Positions 18,701 through 26,054 of a DNA stretch of 64,000 nt are shown one piece after another (position 1 is the first letter of the stretch; each line of letters begins with the position of its first letter). The translations under genes and the position numbers were made by a program. The DNA comes from Sphaerospermopsis sp. SIO1G1. Its GTDB lineage: Bacteria; Cyanobacteriota; Cyanobacteriia; Cyanobacteriales; Nostocaceae. The notes beneath the pieces are model-generated. The model ran no database searches, had not been told where the DNA came from, and saw only the letters and a list, made by a program, of their open reading frames with translations. Location of the stretch: contig JAAHFX010000002.1 of the NCBI GenBank assembly GCA_010672785.1, forward strand, positions 656,886 through 720,885, read 5' to 3'.

Positions 18701-20599
18701 TGTGCCAACATAACCTATTACTTGTTCATTGTCACCATATTCTGCTACAGCTTGACCAAAAACCCAATTTACTGAAGCATCGGGCCTTTGAAAGCGATAC
18801 TCTAAACAGAAAGGACTAAGGTTTTGGGCAGCTTTGTACCATTCCTGGGCAATATTTTCTTTGTCTTCTGGATGTAAAGCATTCAACCAACCAGTTCCCA
18901 TTGCTTGTTCTGGGGACAACCCAGTAATTTGACACCAGCGATCATTAACATAAATACAATTACCTTGTTCATCTGTACGAAAAATACCGACGGGTACTGC
19001 GGCTGCTAAACTGGCATAACGTCTTTGACTTTCTTGCAAAGCTTGTTCTGTACGTTGGCGTTCTGCTAGTTCTAATTGTAGTTTTCTGTAAATATCAGCT
19101 TGTTGGATGGCAATTGCTATTTGTGTAGAAAGTTGTTCTAAAAGATTTACTTCTGATTCTTGCCAATTTCGTGGATGATCTGTTTGGGTAGAACTCAATA
19201 ATCCCCATAGTTTTCCTTCCTGGACAATGGGAACAATAATCTTAGCACGAATGCCAATTTGCGCTAATAGTTCAAGATGACAAGCAGATAAATTTGCTTG
19301 ATAAATATCAGATATTACCCTAATTTTTCCCTGGGTATAAATGTCTATTGATGTAGCAGCAAAACAAGGATCATGAATTACATGATCGAGGAAAGATTTC
19401 TGATTTTTACGGATAGATTCAGCAACTATTATACCACTCCAATCAGGATTAAATTGATAAATAAATACCCGATCACAGCTTAAAAATCCTCTGACTTCTG
19501 TGACAATTGCATCTAATGTTGTTTGCAGGTCTAATGATGATCTAATCTGACTAGCAATGCCACTTAATATTTTTTCTTTTTCTGCTTGGTTTTTTAATTC
19601 AACTGTGCGCTTTTGTACTTCTTTTTCTAATTCATGATTACAGTTTTGCCAGAATTGCAATTTTTCTTGTTCTAAGATAGAAACTTTTTCTTCCAGGATT
19701 TCTACAATTTTATATATTTCTGTTGGATTTAAGGTTTGTAATAGTCTATCTTGAGTAATCATTCCCACTAATTGATTGTCTGTATTTGTAACTACTAACT
19801 GACTACAATTTTCGCTTTGCATTAATGATTGCGCTTGCCATAAGGAATCATCAGGATGTAATGTAAATACAGGACTACTCATAACCTGGGCAGTTGTAAT
19901 CTGGTTAAATGGTAAGTCTAAAGCTTGAAATTTAACTATGTCTCTTTCTGTAATGATACCAATGGTGTGAGTATGATCATCCTCAGCTACAATTACTATT
20001 GAACTAACTTGGTTTTTTGCCATTAACTGTGTTAATTCTAAAACTGAGATTTCTGATGTGGCACAAATAATATTTGTATTCATAACTTCTGACACCAGAC
20101 GCGATCTCAGTAAATTGGCTGGTTGAATAATTTGTAGTAAGCTTTCATATGTAATTAATCCCAACACTTTGTCCTGATCATCTACAACTGGTAAATGGTG
20201 GATATTATTGTCCTGAAATAATTTTAAAATGGTAAATATATCTGTGATTTCTGATTTCTTTAAGGTGATTACTATATCAGTCATCAAATCTATAATTTTC
20301 TTCTGTTTCAATTGCTGATTCTCGGCAATCAAATTGATAATATCTCTGGTAGTTAAAATCCCCAGTAATTTATTTTCACTAACTACTAAAACACAACTAG
20401 CGCGCACAAGAGATGAAAAAAATTTGTGCTGGACAGTAATGTGATTTTCTAGTATGCCACTTGATCTGGCTGTACTCATCTGTAAAATTGCTTCAGTGAT
20501 AGTTATTTCTGAAGATACTATTAATGGATCACTGAATATTACCTGCTCTAACTTTCCTATCTCCTGAGAGTAAACTAAAACCATCGTTTCTAAGTACAA
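15794..20599 (-). CDS. Hybrid histidine kinase with CBS pairs and cyanobacteriochrome-like GAF domain
   Basis: About 1,600 residues. Order by approximate residue: two CBS pairs (20-300), coiled coil (300-345), GAF (345-510), two PAS domains with PAC (525-775), a second GAF (780-930), a PAS (960-1085), HisKA with the phospho-accepting His near 1105 in MSHELRTPLN, HATPase (about 1205-1320) and two receiver domains with Asp near 1393 and 1532. The first GAF has DPCF (near 410) and ACHLELL (near 440), the residues that bind bilin in DXCF cyanobacteriochromes. Multi-step phosphorelay is expected. No membrane segments are seen. The first in-frame start is TTG at 20599 behind AGGTGA; ATG at 20584 is the alternative. 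The target of the output is unknown. Confidence 0.92.
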   Translation of the reverse strand: MYLETMVLVYSQEIGKLEQVIFSDPLIVSSEITITEAILQMSTARSSGILENHITVQHKFFSSLVRASCVLVVSENKLLGILTTRDIINLIAENQQLKQKKIIDLMTDIVITLKKSEITDIFTILKLFQDNNIHHLPVVDDQDKVLGLITYESLLQIIQPANLLRSRLVSEVMNTNIICATSEISVLELTQLMAKNQVSSIVIVAEDDHTHTIGIITERDIVKFQALDLPFNQITTAQVMSSPVFTLHPDDSLWQAQSLMQSENCSQLVVTNTDNQLVGMITQDRLLQTLNPTEIYKIVEILEEKVSILEQEKLQFWQNCNHELEKEVQKRTVELKNQAEKEKILSGIASQIRSSLDLQTTLDAIVTEVRGFLSCDRVFIYQFNPDWSGIIVAESIRKNQKSFLDHVIHDPCFAATSIDIYTQGKIRVISDIYQANLSACHLELLAQIGIRAKIIVPIVQEGKLWGLLSSTQTDHPRNWQESEVNLLEQLSTQIAIAIQQADIYRKLQLELAERQRTEQALQESQRRYASLAAAVPVGIFRTDEQGNCIYVNDRWCQITGLSPEQAMGTGWLNALHPEDKENIAQEWYKAAQNLSPFCLEYRFQRPDASVNWVFGQAVAEYGDNEQVIGYVGTITDINQRKQSEIALQEREELLSSIAENIADGYAYRSIFYPDGKVEVPYISQSASKLLGKNYQLLSWTEIFNRIVPEDRQQFQQVMENAIENLGLLDSEYRIQDIQGKIRWINSRGQVRPCLDGSVIIEGVALDITERRQAQADLQALVEGAATVTGKDCFTLLLKYIASFLGVRYALIVTKVEEKFQTAAFWADGELQNNISGILQEMPCYLTIQQGKFCCPQNLTQEFPNEILKSVGAVSYVGVAIHSTDGETVGSLCLLDDKPILDTERIVAILKVFSARIGAELERQQAMTALEQLNQELEIKVEERTAALKESQERWQLALQGTNDGIWDWNFRTNQVFYSTRWKQMRGFADHEIGSSIKEWSSLIHPDDYERIMFALADHLAHKTPFFQEEYRVKCKNSSYMWVLDRRQALWDNQGNVVRVVGSETDITSRKETEQKLLKINEQLTLTNAELQRATKLKDEFLANMSHELRTPLNAILGLSEGLQAEIFGSIDPQQKKAIATIESSGIHLLELINDILDLSKIESGKLELQLAPVSITNLVDSTLSFVRQQALQKNIQLTVKITDFLEKVVIDELRISQVLINLLNNAIKFTPDGGSVSLNLKKEDPFLVISVIDTGIGISPENINKLFLPFVQLDTKLSRQYSGTGLGLALVNRLVDLHNGVVSVESELGKGSCFTVKLPYNQNRFTELPDSVSFPLLNLSPENNKVLIIEDTSTEAENLQSYLEEMGIEASIYSQVEGNIAQIISSQPRLIILDILSPHIAWEVLANIKSHPQTQSIPIIILSVVDDIFHELQFAATEYLTKPINRQKIQEVIKKISPQMMQKLNINPTKINENIPIQNPSPLILIVEDNEANIDTIYLYLENCGYRLLVAKNGVDAIELIKSNQPDLILMDIQMPQMDGIEATKIIRSYSSLQNVPIIALTGLAMPGDQEKCLQAGVNEYVSKPVKLKQLNATIKRLLQP

Positions 20600-21152
20600 A
20601 TATCACCTAAATTATAAAGTATTATTAATCAACTGTTAATGATATTAATCACGAATGTGATAATTCATATATATTTTTATGAAAATATATACAAATACAT
20701 ATGTTTTTGAGTAGTTTGTACCTCAATGTTGATTTTACCGAAAATTGTGGTCTCAAGCCTGCGCTTTGAAGGGGATAGAAAAGATAATATTCCTCATTTC
20801 CAGCCTCTTGCCTTAGCTATAGCAATCCTACTACCCCAAACAGGAGAAAATACTGAGATAAAAATCTTTATTTTATAGGTACTTGAGGCTGATTGAACTC
20901 TCACATATCATCTAAGATTGCTATATAGGTATTGATAACTGATAACTGATAACTTTAGGGAAATATGCCTGAAAATAGCTGTAATTTTGAATATATGACT
21001 CTTAACTTGCTGCTGTGTATTTTGTCCCCCGCTTACTAATCAGGACTAACTCTGTACAAAGCCACATTGTCCTAGTATAATTTTAAACTGTATTTTGCCA
21101 ATCAAAAGTAAAATTGCCACATTAATTTTTTACCAACCACAAACCACTGATA
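20600..21152. other. Intergenic spacer between divergent genes, with an inverted-repeat element
   Basis: No gene is supported. CTATAGCAATCCTA at about 20818 and the imperfect complement AAGATTGCTATATAG ending near 20931 bound a roughly 113-bp stretch that could be a small MITE. Just beyond (about 20936-20955) are three CTGATAA heptamers. Promoters for the kinase and the GDP-mannose dehydratase-type gene must lie here. Confidence 0.4.
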
Positions 21153-22139
21153 ATGAAAAAAACTGCTCTCATCACAGGTGTAACAGGTCAAGACGGCTAC
21201 TATCTCAGTAAGTTACTACTGAGCCAAAACTACCAAGTTGTAGGATTGATATCTCCCCACCGACAACCAAACCTATCAAAATTAGGTAGTATGATAGATG
21301 ACATCAAACTCTACACCGTTGATTTACGAGATCCAAAAGGTCTATTAACTACCGTTGAAGAACTGCAACCAGATGAAATTTACAATTTAGCTGCTCCCAG
21401 TTTCGTCCCTGACTCTTGGGGTGATCCCTTGGGAACTTTAGACTTAATTACAGGTACAGCAACGAGATTATTAGATGCAATTCGTCAAGTTGGTCTATCC
21501 ACCAGATTTTATCAAGCCAGCAGTTCAGAAATGTTCGGAGATGTCACCTCTACTCCCCAAGATGAAGAAACTCCTTTCCGTCCTAAAAATCCCTACGCAG
21601 CAGCTAAATTACACGCTCACTGGACGATGGTACATCACCGACAGCGTTATGGTTTATTTGCTTGCAGTGGTATTTTATATAACCACGAATCTCCCTTGCG
21701 TCCGCCTCAGTTTGTCACCAGAAAAGTGTCTTTAGCCGCAGCGTCTATTAAATTAGGTTTAGCTCAAACTTTGGAAATGGGTAATTTAGATGCTAAACGA
21801 GATTGGGGCTTTGCCGGAGATCATGTGAATGCAATGTGGCGAATGTTGCAAGCTGAACAACCGGAAGAATACGTCATTGGGACTGGCCAACTTCATAGTG
21901 TCCGAGATTTAATAGCTACAGCTTTTGATTGTGTAGGTTTAGACTGGGAAAAATATATCACTGTGAATACTCAATTATTGAGAGCAGATGAACATTTCCA
22001 ATTAGTTGCAAACCCCAGTAAAGCGAAAAATCAATTAGGTTGGCAACCGCAAGTGAGTTTTACACAACTGTTAGAAAATATGGTGACAACCGATTTAGAA
22101 AATTTACAGAGTGGTAAAATAGCTCCTATTGGCAAGTAA
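21153..22139 (+). CDS. gmd: GDP-mannose 4,6-dehydratase family protein
   Basis: Expected to convert GDP-D-mannose to GDP-4-keto-6-deoxymannose, the first step to GDP-fucose and related sugars, in the cytoplasm. The 328-residue SDR-type protein has the NAD(P)-binding motif GVTGQDGYY at the N-terminus, NLAAPSFV, SSSEMFGD (near 128), the YAAAK catalytic pair (near 150), the NHESPLR signature and GNLDAKRDWG, all typical of the family. It is slightly shorter than typical GMD (about 345-370). The start is the ATG at 21153. A glycosyltransferase gene follows after 83 bases, so the pair may supply sugars for exopolysaccharide or lipopolysaccharide. A related sugar dehydratase activity cannot be excluded. 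Confidence 0.9.
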   Translation: MKKTALITGVTGQDGYYLSKLLLSQNYQVVGLISPHRQPNLSKLGSMIDDIKLYTVDLRDPKGLLTTVEELQPDEIYNLAAPSFVPDSWGDPLGTLDLITGTATRLLDAIRQVGLSTRFYQASSSEMFGDVTSTPQDEETPFRPKNPYAAAKLHAHWTMVHHRQRYGLFACSGILYNHESPLRPPQFVTRKVSLAAASIKLGLAQTLEMGNLDAKRDWGFAGDHVNAMWRMLQAEQPEEYVIGTGQLHSVRDLIATAFDCVGLDWEKYITVNTQLLRADEHFQLVANPSKAKNQLGWQPQVSFTQLLENMVTTDLENLQSGKIAPIGK

Positions 22140-22222
22140 ATTGTTACTCATTATCCAATTTATGCCATTTATTATGAATGGTAAACTCAACCAAAATATT
22201 GCAATTTTAAACATAAAAGCAA

Positions 22223-23335
22223 GTGGTAAATAATCATTTATTTGTCTTCTTAGAAATTTTCACTCGTGAAGGTGGAATTCAATCCTATGTTAAAGATATT
22301 TTTCGTGCCTATTCAGGATTGGAGGAAACTTACAAAGCTGATATATTTTTATTACGGGATAGTCCTGAATGTGTTAATCCTTTCAGTGCAAATAATTTAC
22401 AATTCCATTATTTTCACAGCAATTCTATCCAAGTTGGTAGAGTAAAAATGGCTATAGCTATATTGAAGTATCTGCTACAAAAACGACCTCAACAGGTTTT
22501 TTGTGGTCATATCAAACTAGCTGGATTAATTCAAACCCTTTGTCAACCTTTGGGAATTCCTTACACCGTATTAACCTACGGGAAAGAAGTTTGGGGGACT
22601 CTAAAAAAGACAGAACAACGTGCTTTAAATAATGCGACTTCGATTTGGACAATTAGTCGTTATAGTCGAGATCAAGCTTGTGCTGCTAATGGAATTGATC
22701 CCCAAAAGGTAAAAATGCTACCTTGTGCTATTGATGGTAGTAAATTTACACCGGGAGTAAAATCACCTGACCTGCTGGAAAAGTATGGTTTCAAAGATGC
22801 TAAAGTTTTAATGACTGTAGCTAGATTATGGTCTGGAGATATTTATAAAGGTGTAGATGTCACAATTAGAGCTTTACCCAAAATTATCCAAGTATTTCCA
22901 GAAGTAAAATATTTGGTCATCGGCCGTGGTGATGACCAACCAAGATTAGCACAATTAGCTATAGATTTAGGTGTAAGCGATCGCGTGGTTTTTGCTGGTT
23001 TTGTACCCACGGAAGCATTAATGTCACATTACCGTCTCGCCAATGCTTATATTATGCCCTCTCAAGAAGGTTTTGGAATTGTTTATTTAGAAGCAATGGC
23101 CTGTGGTATTCCCGTTTTATCTGGTGATGCTGATGGTTCAGCTGATCCATTACAAGATGGTAAACTAGGATGGCGAGTACCACATCGTGATCCTGATGCT
23201 GTAGCATCAGCTTGTCTAGAAATTCTTCAAGGTCAAGATCAACGTTGTGATGGTAAATGGTTACGAGAGCAAGCGATCGCTATTTTTGGCATGGAAGCTT
23301 TTCAACACCGTCTGCAACATTTATTGATCAAGTAA
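22223..23335 (+). CDS. Family 4 glycosyltransferase
   Basis: 370 residues with the GT-B fold of GT4 enzymes. The N-terminal half carries REGGIQSYVKDI, typical of the acceptor domain. The C-terminal half carries GRGDDQPRL and the donor-binding EGFGIVYLEAMACGIPVL with the E(x7)E pattern. It should transfer a sugar from a nucleotide donor to a lipid-linked or polysaccharide acceptor at the cytoplasmic side of the membrane. The start is the GTG at 22223; no ATG lies upstream in frame. It follows the GDP-mannose dehydratase gene on the same strand, which suggests a shared role in polysaccharide synthesis. The exact sugar is unknown. Confidence 0.93.
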   Translation: MVNNHLFVFLEIFTREGGIQSYVKDIFRAYSGLEETYKADIFLLRDSPECVNPFSANNLQFHYFHSNSIQVGRVKMAIAILKYLLQKRPQQVFCGHIKLAGLIQTLCQPLGIPYTVLTYGKEVWGTLKKTEQRALNNATSIWTISRYSRDQACAANGIDPQKVKMLPCAIDGSKFTPGVKSPDLLEKYGFKDAKVLMTVARLWSGDIYKGVDVTIRALPKIIQVFPEVKYLVIGRGDDQPRLAQLAIDLGVSDRVVFAGFVPTEALMSHYRLANAYIMPSQEGFGIVYLEAMACGIPVLSGDADGSADPLQDGKLGWRVPHRDPDAVASACLEILQGQDQRCDGKWLREQAIAIFGMEAFQHRLQHLLIK

Positions 23336-23765
23336 ATTGGGGATGCTGAATAAATCTGAAGCCTCTACAGGTACAGGGTTTTAGGCGATTGTAAATTCAA
23401 AGAATGCAAGATACAGGAGATTTCGTTGCTATGAGGTACAAATCATCTTGACACTCTTGTGGGGTGGGAATCTTGTGTGGGGTAGGAATCTTGTGTGGGG
23501 TAGGAATCTTGCCTACCAATAACATACCCCATGACACTAGAAAGTGCTGTATTTGAGGATCAGTGCTTGAAAACCTTGTACTTCTGGTGAAAATTTAAAC
23601 TTACCAACTCTTGAAACTGTTCCCTATTTCCTGTTAAGAGTTTCCTAGTCTCCACATATCACTTTTTGTGGCCAACCCTAAATAGTTTTGGAGTGATAAA
23701 AACCGAAATTTCAAATCGGAAATTAGATGACTAATATATAGGAAGAGTATAACAAAAATTGTCCA
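23336..23765. other. Intergenic spacer with two dispersed repeats
   Basis: About 23410-23553 holds a repeat whose ends (ATGAGGTAC and CATGAC...TGCTGTA) match the element at 52589-52716; its centre has three copies of a TGTGGGGT-rich unit. About 23586-23690 holds an inverted copy of the GGAACAGTTTCAAG repeat, ending in CACTTTTTGTGGCCAACCC. No gene is supported; the promoter of the next gene lies in the last 75 bases. Confidence 0.6.
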
Positions 23766-24137
23766 ATGAATTTTAATAACTTACAACAAAATTTTCATAG
23801 AATTCGCCCTTGGTTAACCATATTAGCTATAGCTTGGTTGTTAGCATCTTTAGGTTTGGGTTGGTTAGTTAATTCTATACTGATTATTATTGGATTGTTA
23901 TTAATTACACCAGTTATTGCCTTTTTCGGATTTCGTTGGTGGTTAGAGCGTAATATAGTTACTGATAAATGTCCTGTGTGTAGTTTTGAAGTTACAGGAT
24001 TAAACAATAGTCAATTGCAATGTCCTAACTGTGGAGAAAACTTATTAGTAAAAGATAAGAAACTTAGTCGCTTTGCACCAGATGGAACAATAGATGTGAC
24101 AGCGGTAGATGTATCCGTTAAATCAATAGAAGATTAG
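23766..24137 (+). CDS. Two-helix membrane protein with zinc ribbon
   Basis: 123 residues. Two hydrophobic helices fill about residues 16-60 (LTILAIAWLLASLGLGWLV and a second one rich in Ile and Leu). A zinc-ribbon follows: CPVC at about 73-76 and CPNC at about 90-93. The last 30 residues are polar. The zinc-ribbon probably faces the cytoplasm. It shares its overall design, membrane segment plus zinc ribbon, with the protein at 53054-53422, though the order is reversed there. No function is known to me. It is single and lies just upstream of the left arm of a long inverted repeat. Confidence 0.8.
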   Translation: MNFNNLQQNFHRIRPWLTILAIAWLLASLGLGWLVNSILIIIGLLLITPVIAFFGFRWWLERNIVTDKCPVCSFEVTGLNNSQLQCPNCGENLLVKDKKLSRFAPDGTIDVTAVDVSVKSIED

Positions 24138-24253
24138 CTAATATCCCTGTCACGTTAAAATTCTCAATCACTTTCACACTTTGGTTTTTGGCTAACAATG
24201 TAGTGAATTTATGTGATTTAAGTAGAGGTTGGAGAATAAACCTGAAAACTCTC

Positions 24254-24537
24254 ATTACTGATTAAATTAAGATTCCCAATCACCAATCACCTTTAGTAAT
24301 TCGTAATGCTCCTTTCAGGAGAGCTTCGCTTACGTAATTCGTAATTCGTAATTCGTAATTCGTAATTCGTAATTCGTAATGCTCCTTTCAGGAGAGCTTC
24401 GCTTACGTAATGCCTCTTTCAGAGGAGCTTCGCTTACGTAATTAAGAAATTTACCCAATCACCAGTCACCAATCACCAGTCACCAATCACCAGTCACCAA
24501 TCACCAATCACCAGTCACCAGTCACCAATCACCAAAT
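24254..24537. repeat. Left arm of long inverted repeat (composite repeat)
   Basis: Order: ATTACTGATTAAATTAAG, CCAATCA units, TAATTCG heptamers, hairpin modules (CTCCTTTCAGGAG and CCTCTTTCAGAGG), AAGAAATTTACCC, then many CCAATCA/CCAGTCA heptamers. The reverse complement at 28184-28461 has the same modules in the same order, differing mainly in heptamer number. Together they enclose 3.65 kb with three genes. A diverged copy lies at 52891-53050. Confidence 0.9.
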
Positions 24538-24542
24538 CTAAC

Positions 24543-24974
24543 TTATTGACTGCTTTGAGAAATAGAAAGCTGATAATTATGCTTTCCGGGAGATAAATTA
24601 CCTATCTTGAGTGTATATTTACCAGCTTGCCAAAAACCTTCTAACTGAGGATTATTTTGGGAATAATTATCTGCAAGTACGCAAAATCGCCCCCCAGGCC
24701 CATCAATTAGCATAGTTGGTTTTCCTCCGCCCTCCACTGTTAAACGTAAGTAGGGAAGAGATTCTTTGAGCTTAATAATTTGATTTGGTTGGTTTGTAAT
24801 ATTTCCACAATCACTTTTAACTTTACCCTCTAATGTGCCATTAATCACTAGTGGGTCTTGTGTCATTTGACTATCAACGTTAATAACCGGAGTTTGGGAA
24901 TAACTAGGTTGATGTAATAACAAAGTCATTATCAGAGTTGTGGGAACAAGAGTTAAAGTTTTTAGAGTCTTCAT
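24543..24974 (-). CDS. Exported protein of unknown function
   Basis: 143 residues. A signal peptide is clear (TLTLVPTTLIMTLLLHQPSYSQ, about 5-27, with cleavage after Ser-Gln or SYS-Q). The mature protein is beta-rich with two Cys residues (CGN and RFCVLAD) that could form a disulfide, and with GGGKPTMLIDGPGGRFC, a pattern resembling cyanobacterial exported proteins that contain a pre-peptidase-like C-terminal beta-sandwich. It is probably periplasmic. Its 3' end stops 6 bases from the repeat array of the left inverted-repeat arm. No function is assigned. Confidence 0.75.
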   Translation of the reverse strand: MKTLKTLTLVPTTLIMTLLLHQPSYSQTPVINVDSQMTQDPLVINGTLEGKVKSDCGNITNQPNQIIKLKESLPYLRLTVEGGGKPTMLIDGPGGRFCVLADNYSQNNPQLEGFWQAGKYTLKIGNLSPGKHNYQLSISQSSQ

Positions 24975-25565
24975 ATTTAAAAAAATCTGCCCTATTTTTA
25001 ATGTATCAATTTTACAAATAAAAAGATATTTTTAATAATTTTTACTGAAATAAGTTGGATGAGCAATTACAAAGTGAATGTTACCTTTTCTATATTTTAT
25101 ATTTCTATTACTTGCCACCTGTGATTCTTTGGGAGTATATAAATGAAAAGACGCAAATTCAAGGTTTTTTGTTCCCTGAGCAAGAAATAATCATTTCAGT
25201 TATCAGCTATCAGTTATCAGTTATCAGTTATTAGTTATTAGTTATCAGTTACCAATTATCCATGTTCCCTGTTCCCTCGGATCACTATGCAACTTATTTG
25301 ACACGACTACTTATAACACTGGTTTTGTTTTTAGCTGTTGACTATCAGGTCAAACCAGAAAAAAGTATCAATTCTTCTAGAATAGCTGCATAAATTTATG
25401 ACTAAAGATTAAAATTTCCTGAATTTACTACCAATAATCCGAAAAATTGTACTGATAGCCAAGTATTTATAACCTTTTTAGCTAAAATCACTAACAAAAC
25501 TACTAAACTATTAATTTGCTGAGTGGTTTGTTCTATTAATAGTATTCTATCTGAGGTCAAAAATT
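24975..25565. other. Intergenic spacer with CAGTTAT heptamers
   Basis: Divergent spacer between an exported protein gene and the gene at 25566. At 25194-25252 there are about eight CAGTTAT-type heptamers, the complement of the CTGATAA family. A degenerate CCCTGTTCCCT repeat follows near 25265. The rest is AT-rich, with no gene supported; it must contain two promoters. Confidence 0.5.
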
Positions 25566-25910
25566 ATGAATTATCAATCAGAAGAAGATTTACAACGTCG
25601 GCTTCAACAGCTAGAGGCTGATATTAACTCATCCTCAGATCAACCTAGTAACAATACACAGGAAAAACAGCCCAATGAATTTCAATTCACTAACTTCAAA
25701 ACACTATTAGAAAAATCACAAATGTGGTTTCAAGGTTTATCAGGAGTCAAAAAACTAGCAGCTACTGGTGTCTTAATACTCCTCACCTTATGGGTAATGC
25801 AAACTGTTTTCAAACTTGTAACATCTGTGATCAGTTTGGCACTGTTGTCAGGATTAATATATCTCGGCTACAAATTCTTTGTTTCTAATAGCTTTCAACG
25901 TAAGCAATAG
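25566..25910 (+). CDS. Small membrane protein of unknown function
   Basis: 114 residues. Residues 1-45 are acidic and Gln-rich (EEDLQRRLQQLEADIN looks like a short coiled coil). A hydrophobic stretch from about residue 65 to 105 can form one or two transmembrane helices (LAATGVLILLTLWVM and LALLSGLIYLGYKFFV). The soluble part is thus probably cytoplasmic. The start is the ATG at 25566. The next gene, on the same strand, begins 144 bases later, but nothing links their functions. I do not recognise the family beyond cyanobacterial hypothetical proteins. Confidence 0.75.
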   Translation: MNYQSEEDLQRRLQQLEADINSSSDQPSNNTQEKQPNEFQFTNFKTLLEKSQMWFQGLSGVKKLAATGVLILLTLWVMQTVFKLVTSVISLALLSGLIYLGYKFFVSNSFQRKQ

Positions 25911-26054
25911 CCTATTTTTAAACATCATCCCCATATAGCACTACGCATGAGGTAGACAAGAAGAAATAGTAGACTATCACTCTGTTTCAGACATCTTGTT
26001 TTTACTAAATGACGTAGAGCTATAGCAAAAAATAAACTCAAAGGAACTATATTA

